Assembly (NCBI GenBank): GCA_965230225.1
Contig: CBDDKM010000003.1
Span: 624,528 to 688,527, forward strand
Direction of reading: 5' to 3'
Source of the DNA: CALSMU01 sp965230225
Lineage (GTDB): Bacteria > Bacteroidota > Bacteroidia > Flavobacteriales_D > Parvicellaceae
DNA: 64,000 nucleotides
In this document: positions 44,008-54,603 of the stretch, in pieces
Numbering within the stretch: the first letter of the stretch is position 1
How the letters are laid out: each line of letters opens with the position of its first letter
The notes under the pieces: model-generated
Database searches by the model: none
Seen by the model: the letters and a program-made list of their open reading frames with translations, nothing else
Told to the model about the DNA's origin: nothing
Made by a program: the position numbers and the translations under genes

Positions 44008-44922
44008 TTAGTAATTGGCGATGGCCCATGGATTTTTATGATCTTCTTTGTGGAGAAGAATTTGGAGTGTTATCTCGTGGGAACCACCCGATGCTGATCC
44101 AAATTTGGAAATGGTGTGATCATATCCGTATAGCAACCTAAAATGATCATAGGCCAGTCCCATTCTGCCCAATACTGAATTGTTAAAGTTATATCCTCCT
44201 CCAAAAATTAAATGCTTTATCTGTGCCTGGGCTATTCCCGTAATGTTATGGAATCCATCCTGTACGTGTGCAAGGGAAAGTAGATTGAGGTTCCAGGAGC
44301 CAACAGCTATGTTAGCTCCGGTTTGTAAGCTATGTCTTAGCGGGAGTCGAGAATCTGAAAAGAAACCAACATTAGGTTGGTTTATGTGATGTGCTGCATA
44401 TCCGAAGTAGAAATTTTTATGCATGAATAGTAAACCAGATGAAAAGTCTAATCGGTTTATTTTATCAGTTCTAGGTAGTTCTTGTGTCGAATATATGAAT
44501 CCTTGTTGAGGGTCAATCATATCTCCAAACGTTAATTTGCTCCAGTCTATTTTTTTTTTGAGCCACCCTCCGGATATTCCAAATCTCATTTTTGTATCCT
44601 CATTAATCTTTATTCCATAAGAGTAGTGTAAGGATAGTGTACCAGTCGAAATAATATCTCCGGCTAAATCATGGGTGTAAGAAAGACCAATTCCGCCAAT
44701 TTTATTAAAGATCATATCTGCAGAAGTGCTATTGGTAATGTATTCACTCGATAGGTTTGGCCATTGAATCCTGTAGGAATTGTTAAATCGAAATTTGTTA
44801 GCCGTTCCAGTAAATGCCGGATTATTATACATCTGATTCTGATCTCCCAGGGAAAAAACAGGGTCTTGTGCGGTGAGAGAAATGGATAAAAAAAACAGGG
44901 GTAAAAATATATAATGCTTCAT
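44008..44922 (-). CDS. PorP/SprF family T9SS-associated outer-membrane protein
   Basis: About 304 residues from the ATG at 44922 (MKHYIFLPLFFLSISLTAQ, a clean signal peptide); the ten residues ahead of it are not signal-like. The mature N-terminus has the family pattern (NQMYNNPAFTGTANKFRFNNSYRIQWPNL), with later barrel strands (KIGGIGLSYTHDLAG; NFYFGYAAHHINQPNVGFFS). It is a paralogue of the protein at 40894-41805. The pair brackets a T9SS cargo gene and a small membrane protein. It is expected in the outer membrane as a partner for type B cargo secretion. Confidence 0.88.
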   Translation of the reverse strand: MKHYIFLPLFFLSISLTAQDPVFSLGDQNQMYNNPAFTGTANKFRFNNSYRIQWPNLSSEYITNSTSADMIFNKIGGIGLSYTHDLAGDIISTGTLSLHYSYGIKINEDTKMRFGISGGWLKKKIDWSKLTFGDMIDPQQGFIYSTQELPRTDKINRLDFSSGLLFMHKNFYFGYAAHHINQPNVGFFSDSRLPLRHSLQTGANIAVGSWNLNLLSLAHVQDGFHNITGIAQAQIKHLIFGGGYNFNNSVLGRMGLAYDHFRLLYGYDHTISKFGSASGGSHEITLQILLHKEDHKNPWAIANY

Positions 44923-44986
44923 GATTGTAGGTTTGTATGCAATAACAAACAACCTTTAAAAAAGTTACAATCGCAAAATGTTAAAA

Positions 44987-46432
44987 TCAGTTGGTGATTT
45001 CGAAAAGCTCCCAGGAATAGGCTTTTTGGACGCTTTTAAGTCGGTCGTTTTTTTGAAGCTTCTGATAAAGAATTACAGGAAATAATTCTTTTACTTGCTC
45101 ATTTTTAAGCCAGGTATGATCAAACAAAAAGTAGGTGCCAGCCTCTGGTTTTAAACCGTCTTTTTCGTGTAAAGTAATGAAGGTGTTTTTCTGGTTGTAA
45201 TAACTCATGGCCATTTCCTTACCATAAGTATATACCGTAATGTTTTTATGCTCTTCGAACATGGATGCTATGGCCTTATCTTGTTGGTTCGGAACATAAA
45301 ACTTCTTAAAAGTATAGGTGCACAAAGCCAATTGAATTACTCCTAACACTACCCAAAACCTGAAAATCCAGGGTTTTTTGAGTTTCTGATTGAGCCAACG
45401 ATGAGCCCCAATAAACATAGGGAATAAGAAGAGTGTTATTATTGGAAATAGCGTTACAAAGTATCTGTCATTCTGAGTGTCCACCCCAGCGAAGAAAAGC
45501 AGGTAGAGAGTAATAATCGAAATAATGAGCCAGATTTCCTTGTTCAGTGTAATTCGTTTGTAGAAGAAGAGCAGGAAAACTCCAAAAAATAAGAACCCTG
45601 CATGTACAAATGGGTTGAAAACATACAAGATATTAGGAACTGTAAATTCAAAGTATCCCAAATCCGTTTCAAAAACTCTCGAAAACATATTGGCAATACT
45701 CCATTTGGATAACGCTCCGTGTTCTACAAAACCTCCAACACTTTCACTTCTGATGTACCAATGCGGGATTAACGGGATGATACTAGCAGCCAATCCTAGA
45801 ATGGTATGCAGAAACAATTTTCTTTTCCAAATGTGCCCTATGGTATAAAAGAACATAGGAAGTACAATAAGAATGCTAATATACCTCGTCATTACAGCCA
45901 TAGAGGCCATAAAAAAGAAACCAACGATGTGGTAATCTCTCTCTTCTTTAACTGTGCTAATAGCAAAGTAAAAGGCAGCTAAAATTAAGAACGATGCAAA
46001 CTGATCAGACATGGCAACCAGCCCGGTTCTTAAAATAAAAGGAGATAGCAGAAATCCCAGAAAAATCCAGGGTAACCTGATCTTTTCAAACCTTGGGTGG
46101 AGTACTCTTAAGCAGTGGTAAAGCAGTATTCCATTACCAATAAATGAAAGTAAGCTTATTAATTGTAAAGCAAACGAAGCAGATAGTCCCAGTGTACCCA
46201 ATAAACCACCAGTAACAGGATAATTCATTGGCCAGTGATAGTCTCCAGGATGTGCTCCACCTGCAATAAAATTGATCCAGTTTTGGGTGTATCTGGTGTA
46301 CTCGTAACTATCCTGTCCATACAGCCCGTTAAAGTCTAGCAGAATCATACTAGCCAGTAGTAAAATTCCAAAAAAGACAATGATTAACTCGTTCCGATAA
46401 TAGGATAATAGCTTCACTTTGCTAATATACAA
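44987..46432 (-). CDS. GT-C-type membrane glycosyltransferase-like protein
   Basis: A 481-residue polytopic inner-membrane protein with about ten or more helices. The first periplasmic loop has DFNGLYGQDSYEYTRYTQ, the position where GT39/PMT-type enzymes carry the catalytic Asp. A later loop is YPVTGGLLGTLGLS. The family uses lipid-linked sugars to modify proteins or lipids at the periplasmic face. The substrate is unknown. It lies 16 bp from the TonB receptor gene but at the downstream end of that operon, so it may be co-transcribed. Confidence 0.7.
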   Translation of the reverse strand: MYISKVKLLSYYRNELIIVFFGILLLASMILLDFNGLYGQDSYEYTRYTQNWINFIAGGAHPGDYHWPMNYPVTGGLLGTLGLSASFALQLISLLSFIGNGILLYHCLRVLHPRFEKIRLPWIFLGFLLSPFILRTGLVAMSDQFASFLILAAFYFAISTVKEERDYHIVGFFFMASMAVMTRYISILIVLPMFFYTIGHIWKRKLFLHTILGLAASIIPLIPHWYIRSESVGGFVEHGALSKWSIANMFSRVFETDLGYFEFTVPNILYVFNPFVHAGFLFFGVFLLFFYKRITLNKEIWLIISIITLYLLFFAGVDTQNDRYFVTLFPIITLFLFPMFIGAHRWLNQKLKKPWIFRFWVVLGVIQLALCTYTFKKFYVPNQQDKAIASMFEEHKNITVYTYGKEMAMSYYNQKNTFITLHEKDGLKPEAGTYFLFDHTWLKNEQVKELFPVILYQKLQKNDRLKSVQKAYSWELFEITN

Positions 46433-46448
46433 TTCAGGATCAGATGGA

Positions 46449-49049
46449 TTAGAAATTCATCATTATTTTAAGACTAGGGCAAATTCCCATCCCGTATAAA
46501 TTGCTTCTTACGTACATAACAGGAGGTGGGCCCGAGGCCACTTTTTCCACTTGCCCGGTAATGATTTTATTGTCGTAAACATTAGTAACAGAAGCACCAA
46601 TGTTACAGTTCCATCCTTTATTTTTAGGAGAGTAAGAGTAAGATACCGATACATCCATTTGATGCTGATCAGGGAAGTAATTACCATAATCTGGATCACT
46701 GTTGGAGGTGTATACTCTGTATTGATATGGTATATCGTTAATTGGAGCTCCGGGTCCTGTAGGAGCCGTGCTAGGGCCATTGGTGTATAAGTACCTAATA
46801 CCTGTTAAAGTAGCTAACCCAGACTTGTATTTCCATCCTACAGAAACTTTTAAATTGTTCCAGTTGTAACTCACTACTGTATTGAATAAATGATCCTGAT
46901 TCCAGATGGAAGGGAAGGAAGTTGATTGAATAGAATCGAATTGTACACGAGTATTAGCATAAGTATACCCCAACCAAATGTCCAGGTTTTTCCAGCTCTT
47001 TTTCAATAAGAAATCAGTACCAATTGTGTTGTAATCTCCTATAAAATGATCTTCAGTATTTTGGTAATCGTATTGATTGTGGATCGCAATGTTATTGGTT
47101 TGTTTGTAGTACCATTCTACGTCAAATACCCATCCTTTATGACTAAATATTCCTCCGGTCATAATCTGCTTACTATTCACCACAGGAGTATTACTGTCGT
47201 TTGATAAGCGCCAGTTAAAATGTTCTACACCGGCTCCTAAAGCTCTGGTTCCATACAGGTGGTTTACGAACTGGTTATATAACCCCATATTGGTTTTTAG
47301 AGTAATTTTATTGTTCACAAAAACGTTGGCCATGAATCTTGGTTCCAGGTAGTTTTTTGCAAGCAGGGTGTAGTAAGAGTTTCTCAGGCCTAAAGTAGCT
47401 TGTAGCCAGTCTTTTGGTTTGTGTGTATAGCTAATAAATGCTGTATGTACGTTGGCTTGTCGGTCGTCTATATCCAATAATGGGTCTACATCTCTATCAA
47501 TGTTTCTATAGGAGTATACCTGATAATGGTTGAGATTAAGTCCAAACTCTAAATGATCCCTCGCTCCAACTAAATAAGTAGACTTTGATACAAATGCAAT
47601 GTCCTTAATGGTATTAACATAATCGTTTACTTCAATGGTATCGTGAGGTGCTACAATATCTGTGTGGAAGTTTTGCTTAAAGTTAGAGTAGGTTATGGAG
47701 CTTTCGGTAATTAACCTTGGGTTCCAGTTTTTGTAATAGTTGATTCCAAGCCCGTTATTAAATAGCGAAGCAATATCTGTATTGGTTTCTTGTCTTCTAC
47801 TGTCGTAAATTTCCAGATTGAAATCGTTGTTAATGTGGATATAACTAACACTGATTTTATTGTCGTCGTTAATGTCATAGTCCCACTTAGCGTTGTAATC
47901 GGAAAACGATAATCCAAAATTATTCAGCATTACATCTGCCCTGTGTTCTGCGCGGGTAATGGCAGAGTTTTGAAAAACAAAGTCAGTAATGGCTTCAATT
48001 TTTGGTGAGTTCCAGTCGAAAGGGTAAGAGGTTCTACCTCCCAATGTTAAGCTCATTTTATTATTGGCCAATGGAGCAACCACGTAACCTGATAAATACG
48101 TGGTAGAAGCACCAATACCATATTGTAATGAGTCTGGAATAGCCACTTTCGATTTAAGTTGTACCATACCTCCAACTTTACCTCCTTTTTCGGCACCATA
48201 TCCACTTCGGTTAATTTTTACAGATTCTACTATGTTAGAGTTGTAGGCAGAAAAAGCACCAAAGTAATGTCCATTGTGATACACCGGAATACCATCAAAC
48301 GAGATCATTGTTTTATCAGGATCATCTCCTCGCATTACCAAATTCCCCGCTTTACCATCAGGGCTATTGATTCCCGGTAGAGCATCCATGGTGGTTAAGA
48401 TGTCAGTCTCTGTTTCGCCTGGTAACAAACCAGCTCCAGAAACTTTAAGGTTAATGCTATGATCCGAGTGTTGGTAATCTATCCCCCTATTTAAATAACC
48501 TGTTATGGTAACTTGTTTAAGCTTGCTTTCGGATTCTTTTAGTTGGATTGTCTGACAAGGTTTTCCATTAAAATAGTCTATGGGTAATTTTTGTTCTTCG
48601 TAACCAATAAACTTAACCCTTACAGAGTCCCAATCGTTCAGGTTAATGTATCTGGAAGAAACATTTTCGTTAATAATATAGCCTGTATTAGTTCTGGTGT
48701 TTACCACACTTGCTCCATAAATGGATTCGGATGTTTCTGCATCTACTACATGGATGCAGAGTAATTGGTTTTTTCCATTTTTCTTAGCCTTTACCAATAC
48801 ATTAGAATCATTCACCTTTTCAAATTTAAAGGCACTGTTTTCCGTTAGTTGTTTTAACGATGGGGTAAGATCTTTGGGGAATGAAGAAAGAGTCACTTTA
48901 ACTCCTTTGATCCAAGAGTTATTATAAGAAAATACTACCTGATGTTGTTCTTCTAGTTGCTGAATGTAATCGGAAAGTAAGAGCACACGATCCTGAGCCC
49001 AAAGCATAGATGAGCAGAGCAGTAGGAATACAACTGTTAATATCCTCAT
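46449..49049 (-). CDS. TonB-dependent receptor with STN signalling domain
   Basis: An 866-residue outer-membrane receptor. A signal peptide (LTVVFLLLCSSMLWAQ) is followed by an STN domain (about 18-90, FSYNNSWIKGVKVTLSSFPKDLTPSLKQL), a carboxypeptidase-regulatory-like domain (about 95-180), a plug (DILTTMDALPGINSPDGKAGNLVMRGDDPDKTMISFDGIPVYHNGHYFG) and a long barrel. The STN domain signals to the FecR encoded directly upstream (12 bp). Ligand transport would induce the sigma factor, as in Fec-type systems. The ligand is unknown. Confidence 0.9.
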   Translation of the reverse strand: MRILTVVFLLLCSSMLWAQDRVLLLSDYIQQLEEQHQVVFSYNNSWIKGVKVTLSSFPKDLTPSLKQLTENSAFKFEKVNDSNVLVKAKKNGKNQLLCIHVVDAETSESIYGASVVNTRTNTGYIINENVSSRYINLNDWDSVRVKFIGYEEQKLPIDYFNGKPCQTIQLKESESKLKQVTITGYLNRGIDYQHSDHSINLKVSGAGLLPGETETDILTTMDALPGINSPDGKAGNLVMRGDDPDKTMISFDGIPVYHNGHYFGAFSAYNSNIVESVKINRSGYGAEKGGKVGGMVQLKSKVAIPDSLQYGIGASTTYLSGYVVAPLANNKMSLTLGGRTSYPFDWNSPKIEAITDFVFQNSAITRAEHRADVMLNNFGLSFSDYNAKWDYDINDDNKISVSYIHINNDFNLEIYDSRRQETNTDIASLFNNGLGINYYKNWNPRLITESSITYSNFKQNFHTDIVAPHDTIEVNDYVNTIKDIAFVSKSTYLVGARDHLEFGLNLNHYQVYSYRNIDRDVDPLLDIDDRQANVHTAFISYTHKPKDWLQATLGLRNSYYTLLAKNYLEPRFMANVFVNNKITLKTNMGLYNQFVNHLYGTRALGAGVEHFNWRLSNDSNTPVVNSKQIMTGGIFSHKGWVFDVEWYYKQTNNIAIHNQYDYQNTEDHFIGDYNTIGTDFLLKKSWKNLDIWLGYTYANTRVQFDSIQSTSFPSIWNQDHLFNTVVSYNWNNLKVSVGWKYKSGLATLTGIRYLYTNGPSTAPTGPGAPINDIPYQYRVYTSNSDPDYGNYFPDQHQMDVSVSYSYSPKNKGWNCNIGASVTNVYDNKIITGQVEKVASGPPPVMYVRSNLYGMGICPSLKIMMNF

Positions 49050-49061
49050 ATCAGGCCGACT

Positions 49062-49973
49062 TTATTTTAGAGTTACGGTGTCTTCTTTTTTAGAGAAGGT
49101 AACTCCCATAGGCTCAAATACCAATCTTAGGGCCAGGTCTACATCGTTGTTAGGGAATTGTCCGGAGAATTTCTCATCGGATTTTAACCCTGTATTTACA
49201 TCAAACGATAACCCGTACCTTAAAGATAAAGCGCTTAAAACCTCATTTAATGGGGTGTCGGTAAATTTTGTATGTTCATTTAGCCATTCGGATTTATTTC
49301 CTTCAAACCCAAATTCTTCTTCATTTCCTTTTTCATTAATCCTCACTCCCATGTGGTGAGTCAGACGATATTCTTTTTCGGAGAATACTACTTTAACTTC
49401 TCCTTCAAAACATTTAACCACACTGGCATTGTTGTGGTTCATTACGTCGAATTCTGTACCAACTACTTGTACTGTGCCGTTGCCGAAATCTACTTCAAAT
49501 GGTCCCTTTTTCTCTACTTTGAAATAGGCTTGTCCATCCATTTCAACTTCTCGGTTGGCACTCCAGTTGTAGTTGTTGTAACTTAAGGATGAGTTACCAT
49601 TTAGAATTACTTCACTACCATCGGGTAAGGTGATGTTTTTGGTTTCGCCTGAGGCAGTATGGTATTCCGTAATATCAAAAAAGCGCATGTAACTAAAGTA
49701 CGATGCGCCAATAAGAACAATAACAGAAGCAGCTACAGAAATCCATCTTCTCAATGAAATTACTTTAGTGTTTTTCTTGCTGTTATTTAGTTTCTCACTC
49801 TTAAACTGTTCAAACGAAGATTTAGGTTTTGGTAAACTCCACGAACCAGTCTCGTTCATAATTTTTTCCATAATAGCCAGGTCACCGGAAGCCTTTAACT
49901 GATCCAGTTCGGTATCAGTAAGCTCTCCGTTGAGCCATTTGGTGTAAATTATATCGTGTTCTTCGTTGTGCAT
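49062..49973 (-). CDS. FecR-family anti-sigma factor
   Basis: A 303-residue inner-membrane protein: cytoplasmic sigma-binding N-terminus (1-70), one membrane helix (about 76-96, ISVAASVIVLIGASYF), periplasmic FecR domain (TASGETKNITLPDGSEVILNGNSSLSY...DGQAYFKV) and a C-terminal DUF4974-type region (FTDTPLNEVLSALSLRYGLSF). It relays the receptor's signal to the ECF sigma encoded 36 bp upstream. It is the middle gene of a standard sigma-FecR-receptor operon. Confidence 0.92.
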   Translation of the reverse strand: MHNEEHDIIYTKWLNGELTDTELDQLKASGDLAIMEKIMNETGSWSLPKPKSSFEQFKSEKLNNSKKNTKVISLRRWISVAASVIVLIGASYFSYMRFFDITEYHTASGETKNITLPDGSEVILNGNSSLSYNNYNWSANREVEMDGQAYFKVEKKGPFEVDFGNGTVQVVGTEFDVMNHNNASVVKCFEGEVKVVFSEKEYRLTHHMGVRINEKGNEEEFGFEGNKSEWLNEHTKFTDTPLNEVLSALSLRYGLSFDVNTGLKSDEKFSGQFPNNDVDLALRLVFEPMGVTFSKKEDTVTLK

Positions 49974-50009
49974 TTGTTAGATAAAAACGCTTCTGGGAAA
50001 ATACCCTAC

Positions 50010-50540
50010 CTAAATTTTAAAAATTTTTAATTCTTGTACCTCTTCCTTTAAAGTTTTGAGGGCCACACTCATTCTTTTTTCTACTGCCTTTACACTAATG
50101 TCAAGGGTTTGAGCTATTTCAGAAAAAGTCATTTTGTCAATTCTATTCATCAAAAAAACTTCTCGTTGTTTTTCGTTTAAATTAGAAATGGCTCCTTCCA
50201 ACTTGGCTTTAAACTCCTCTTCGATGGATAAATATTCGGGGGTTTGTTTGTTCACTTTATCTCCAACCTGATTGATGAACTTTAACTCCACCTTAGTATC
50301 TCTGAAATGATTCAGCAATAATCTTTTAGCTACAGTAATAATATAGTTCTTGGCTTTTCCGAAAATAACATCCTTACAATTTTGCCAGGCCTTTAAAAAA
50401 GATTCCTGTGCAATATCTTCTGCCTGGTCCAAATCTCCCCCCTTATAATAAACGTAATTTCTAACCGACTCTATATGTTCATTATAAACGGATTCAAAAA
50501 CCCTTTCTTCACAAATTGATATGTCCTGATTTTCTGCCAA
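50010..50540 (-). CDS. ECF sigma-70 factor
   Basis: A 176-residue sigma factor. Region 2 (FESVYNEHIESVRNYVYYKGGDLDQAEDIAQESFLKAW) contacts RNA polymerase and the -10 box; region 4 (NEKQREVFLMNRIDKMTFSEIAQTLDISVKAVEKRMSVALK) is the HTH. It is the first gene of the operon with FecR and the TonB receptor and should direct transcription of that operon. The 250 bp upstream (50541-50790) separate it from a divergent operon and contain AT-rich promoter sequence but no gene. Confidence 0.92.
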   Translation of the reverse strand: MAENQDISICEERVFESVYNEHIESVRNYVYYKGGDLDQAEDIAQESFLKAWQNCKDVIFGKAKNYIITVAKRLLLNHFRDTKVELKFINQVGDKVNKQTPEYLSIEEEFKAKLEGAISNLNEKQREVFLMNRIDKMTFSEIAQTLDISVKAVEKRMSVALKTLKEEVQELKIFKI

Positions 50541-50790
50541 AATGGTGTGGTCGAGTCATCAAAAGTAAAGAAATTCCAATAAAAAATAGAAAAAAACGAA
50601 AAACTTAATTGTTTCTGAAGTCCTTTAAAATTAAGTGTTTTGAGCTTTTTTTGTTCACTTAAATATTTTATAGGTTAAGTAAAAGTGAAAATAATGTAAA
50701 AAAAAGGTAGGGTATTTTTTTTTCATGGTGTTTCTGTTGTGTAAGCCTTCTTAAAAGGAAGGATGAAACCAAAAAACAGATACTATAGTT

Positions 50791-52308
50791 ATGAAATTAA
50801 GAGTACGATTTTTATCTATGATTGCCATTGGAGTGGCATCGGTATTTTCGGGAACGGCTCAGACCTTCGACGGATATGCCTTGTACAATAAACAAAATGA
50901 AAACACAGCCTACCTTATAGACAAGGATGGAAATATTGCTCATTCGTGGTCCTGTGCAGACGCTTGTAATTACACTGTTAACTTAAAAGACAATGGAAAC
51001 ATTGTTAGAGGAGCGGTATATCCGAATAACCAACTTTTCGGTGGTGCAGTAGGAGGTACCATACAAGAATTGGATGCCAACGCTAACATCGTATGGGAGT
51101 TTGATTATTCTTCGTCTTCTTATTGCCAGCACCATGATTTGTGCGTTATGCCAAATGGAAATGTGCTTATCGTAGCCTGGGAAGTTAAATCAGCTTCAGA
51201 ATTGACTCAAGCTGGTTACGACGGAGCTTCTTCTGATAAATGGCCAACACACATATTAGAGTTACAACCATCTGGATCTACTGCAAACATTGTTTGGGAA
51301 TGGCACATTTGGGATCATTTAATTCAAGATCACGATGCTTCGAAAGATAATTATGGAGTAGTTGCAGATCATCCAGAGTTAATGGACATTAATGCTGTTC
51401 AATCTGGTGGAGGCCCTGGTGGTCCTGGTGGAAGTAGTGGAGATTGGTTCCATGTTAATGGAATTGATTACAACGAACAGTTGGATCAAATTGTATTTAG
51501 TTCACGTACTGCGAGCGAAATTTACATCATAGACCACAGTACGACTACAGCGGAAGCAGCTTCTCACTCCGGGGGGAATTCTGGAATGGGAGGTGACTTC
51601 CTATACAGATGGGGAAATCCATCTAACTATGGAGCTTCTGGTTCTCAAACCATTGATGCAGCTGTGCACGATCCTAGATGGATTCCAGACGATGGAAGAC
51701 CACGTGGAGGATACATCCAGTTCTTCAATAACGAAGGAGACAATGGAGGTTCAGCAGTAGATGCTATTGATCCACCGGTAAATGGATACACGTATACATT
51801 AACACCAGGACAAGCTTACGGGCCATCAACTTACGATTTCAGACACAGTTGTAATGTGGATTCTGACGGACAGTCTGCTAGCGATGCCATGTCGAACGGA
51901 AACACATTTGTTAATGTTTCTAATGGATACATGTACGAAGTAGATGCCAACGATAATGTAGTATGGCAATACAATGCCGGTCCTGCTAAAGCTTTTAGAT
52001 ACGAGTGTGACCACCCTGGAATTATTGCTCTGTTAGGTGATGACCCATGTGGACTGGGAGTTGGACTTTCTGAGATGGAAGACATTGAGATGAATATTTA
52101 CCCTAACCCATCCACCGGAGTATTTAACCTGGAAGGATTAGAAGGAATTGATGCTCATATTACTGTAAGAGATACCTATGGTAAAATGATTGCCTACGAA
52201 GAAAATGTTTCTAGCATCAACTTATCAGCATACCCTAATGGATTCTACTATGTAACCATAGTTGGAACCGATTTTAGAGCTGTTAAAAAAGTAGCCTTAA
52301 TGAAGTAA
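50791..52308 (+). CDS. Arylsulfotransferase-like secreted protein (T9SS)
   Basis: A 505-residue exported protein. A signal peptide (IAIGVASVFSGTAQ) leads to a beta-propeller-like ASST-type body (AYLIDKDGNIAHSW; WEFDYSSSSYCQHHDLCVMPNGNVLIVAWE; WFHVNGIDYNEQLDQIVFSSRTASEIYIID; FLYRWGNPSNYG; HSCNVDSDGQS). It ends in a type A T9SS sorting domain (IYPNPSTGVFNLEG). Family members transfer sulfate from aryl sulfates to phenols in the periplasm; several histidines are in expected places, but I cannot confirm the catalytic one. It is the first gene of a five-gene operon. Confidence 0.78.
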   Translation: MKLRVRFLSMIAIGVASVFSGTAQTFDGYALYNKQNENTAYLIDKDGNIAHSWSCADACNYTVNLKDNGNIVRGAVYPNNQLFGGAVGGTIQELDANANIVWEFDYSSSSYCQHHDLCVMPNGNVLIVAWEVKSASELTQAGYDGASSDKWPTHILELQPSGSTANIVWEWHIWDHLIQDHDASKDNYGVVADHPELMDINAVQSGGGPGGPGGSSGDWFHVNGIDYNEQLDQIVFSSRTASEIYIIDHSTTTAEAASHSGGNSGMGGDFLYRWGNPSNYGASGSQTIDAAVHDPRWIPDDGRPRGGYIQFFNNEGDNGGSAVDAIDPPVNGYTYTLTPGQAYGPSTYDFRHSCNVDSDGQSASDAMSNGNTFVNVSNGYMYEVDANDNVVWQYNAGPAKAFRYECDHPGIIALLGDDPCGLGVGLSEMEDIEMNIYPNPSTGVFNLEGLEGIDAHITVRDTYGKMIAYEENVSSINLSAYPNGFYYVTIVGTDFRAVKKVALMK

Positions 52309-52318
52309 GATTAGTTTC

Positions 52319-54592
52319 ATGATTAGATTTTCGACCATATTGATGCTATTGATCTGTTTCGCTCATAAAAATCTGTCGGCTCAGGCAGATTTTTATGACG
52401 AAGGTTCCATTCAGGAAATCAGGTTGTATTTTGAAGAAGCTAACTGGGACCACATTCTGGATAGTTTATACGTAGATGGAATGGAGGAGCGATTAGTGGC
52501 AACGGTAGTTATTAATGGAACACAACTAGATAGTGTAGGTGTTCGCTACAAAGGATATAGCTCCGTGAGCACCAATAGGGTTAAGAATCCTTTTAACATT
52601 AAACTGAATTACATCATTGGCGGACAACGTTACGATGGAATCGATAAAATAAAACTGAGTAACGTTATTCAGGATCCCTCTTTTGTTCGGGAAGTATTGT
52701 CTTACGAAATAGGTAGGAAATACATGCCTGCTTCCAGAGCCAATTATGCCAATTTATACATTAACGATACTCTTTGGGGATTATATACGAATGTTGAAGC
52801 GGTAGGTAATGAGTTCTTACAAAACCATTTTAATAGTAGCGCCAATACATTTTTTAAGTGTAATCCGGATAATCTGGATTTGAATGGAGAAAACTCCAAT
52901 TTAGGAAACAGCCCCGGAACGGATCCGTTGGATTATGACGGGTTGTACGATTTAAAATCAGAATCCGGCTGGGACGATTTATATGCCTTAATCGATACTT
53001 TAAACGAAGTACCGGACAGCATTCACCACTTACTTAATGTAGACAGAACATTGTGGATGCATGCCTTTAACTATGCTTTAATCAACTTTGATAGTTACGT
53101 AGGATATGCACAGAACTATTATTTGTATCAGGATCACAACGGGCAGTTCAATCCAATTTTATGGGATTTAAACATGTCGTTTGCCAGTTACAGAATGACG
53201 GATGCTTCCCTTCACTACAGTGGGTTTTCCATTCAGGAAGCCAAGGAAATGGACCCGCTCTTACACTACAATAGTGTATCGGTATTTCCAAGGCCACTCA
53301 TGAGAAACTTATTCGAGAACGATCGATACAGAAAGATGTATATCGCTCATTTAAGAACCATCATGGAAGAGAACGTAGCCAATCAGGAATATGCTAACCG
53401 AGCTCAGGATTTACAAAACCTTATCTCTACATCTGTAATTGCAGATACGAATAAGTTCTATACAGACGCCGACTTTTTTAATAACCTTACTTCTACTGTT
53501 TCCGATTTAATCGACTATCCGGGAATCATTGATTTAATGGATGATCGTTGGAACTATTTATCCACCTATCCGGGAATGCAAGGTGCACCTACAATTTCGA
53601 ATGTAGCACCTTCTACTCAAAACATCAATTTAGGAGATGATATCTGGATATCAGCCACCGTCGCAGATGCAGATGAGGTATTTCTTGCTTATCGATTTGG
53701 AGAAAGCGAAGTGTTTAAAACCATTTCTATGTTCGATGATGGAAACCATAATGATGGAACTGCAGGAGATAGTTTATATGGAGCTGAGTTAACAGATATC
53801 GGGAATGTGGTAGAGTACTATATCTATGCTGAAAACGATTCTACTGGGAGGTTTTCACCAGAAAGAGCAGCTTATGAGTTTTACTCCATAGAAAGTAAAA
53901 TTGGCCCACAGGATTTGGTAATCAACGAGTTTATGGCGGTAAATGATACTTACGTAAGCGATGATGAAGGAGATTATGACGATTGGATAGAGTTGTACAA
54001 CAATACTCAATATCCAATTTCCACCAAAGGTCTTTATTTATCAGACGACTATAATAACCTAACTGCCTGGGAAATGCCCAATGTGGTTATTGAACCGGAC
54101 TCGTATTTAATGGTGTGGGCAGATGAAGATACACTAGATTCCGGATTACACACCAATTTTAAAATTGCTTCCAACGCCGATTCTTTGGTCTTGTCTTATG
54201 ACGATGGCACTGTTATCGATTCGGTAAGTTTTGGAACACAACATGCAGATATTTCTACCGGTAGAATACCAAACGGAACAGGATCATTTATACTGTTAGT
54301 CCCAACTTACGGAGCTAACAACGAACACGCAGGAGTAGAAGACCTTACAGAACAATTGGATTTTTCAATTTATCCAAATCCCGCTGGCGATATGTTTAAT
54401 ATCCGAGTAATGGAAGATGGACCATACGAGGTTCAGATTCTGGACATTAACGGTAAAGTTTTGACACATAGCGACCAAATAACCCATAATGGGATAATAC
54501 CAATGACAACTAGCAATTTCGCTGGCGGGATTTATTTCGTAAAACTGAGCAATGAGAATTCTATTGCTACTAAAAAAGTAATCATCAATTAA
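52319..54592 (+). CDS. CotH kinase-like protein with lamin-tail domain (T9SS)
   Basis: A 757-residue secreted protein. A signal peptide is followed by a CotH domain (about 30-390): EANWDHILDSLY, GVRYKGYSS, NPFNIKLNYI, KIKLSNVIQDPSFVREVLSYEIGR, NLYINDTLWGLYTNVEAV, and the metal-binding ILWDLNMSF. A lamin-tail-like domain follows (about 525-650, INEFMAVNDTYVSDDEGDYDDWIELYN), then a type A T9SS domain (IYPNPAGDMFNIRV). CotH proteins have an atypical protein-kinase fold and phosphorylate secreted proteins. It lies 10 bp after the sulfotransferase-like gene. CotH genes often occur with VTC and DUF4956 genes, as here. Confidence 0.88.
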   Translation: MIRFSTILMLLICFAHKNLSAQADFYDEGSIQEIRLYFEEANWDHILDSLYVDGMEERLVATVVINGTQLDSVGVRYKGYSSVSTNRVKNPFNIKLNYIIGGQRYDGIDKIKLSNVIQDPSFVREVLSYEIGRKYMPASRANYANLYINDTLWGLYTNVEAVGNEFLQNHFNSSANTFFKCNPDNLDLNGENSNLGNSPGTDPLDYDGLYDLKSESGWDDLYALIDTLNEVPDSIHHLLNVDRTLWMHAFNYALINFDSYVGYAQNYYLYQDHNGQFNPILWDLNMSFASYRMTDASLHYSGFSIQEAKEMDPLLHYNSVSVFPRPLMRNLFENDRYRKMYIAHLRTIMEENVANQEYANRAQDLQNLISTSVIADTNKFYTDADFFNNLTSTVSDLIDYPGIIDLMDDRWNYLSTYPGMQGAPTISNVAPSTQNINLGDDIWISATVADADEVFLAYRFGESEVFKTISMFDDGNHNDGTAGDSLYGAELTDIGNVVEYYIYAENDSTGRFSPERAAYEFYSIESKIGPQDLVINEFMAVNDTYVSDDEGDYDDWIELYNNTQYPISTKGLYLSDDYNNLTAWEMPNVVIEPDSYLMVWADEDTLDSGLHTNFKIASNADSLVLSYDDGTVIDSVSFGTQHADISTGRIPNGTGSFILLVPTYGANNEHAGVEDLTEQLDFSIYPNPAGDMFNIRVMEDGPYEVQILDINGKVLTHSDQITHNGIIPMTTSNFAGGIYFVKLSNENSIATKKVIIN

Positions 54593-54603
54593 TACCCAAA
54601 AAA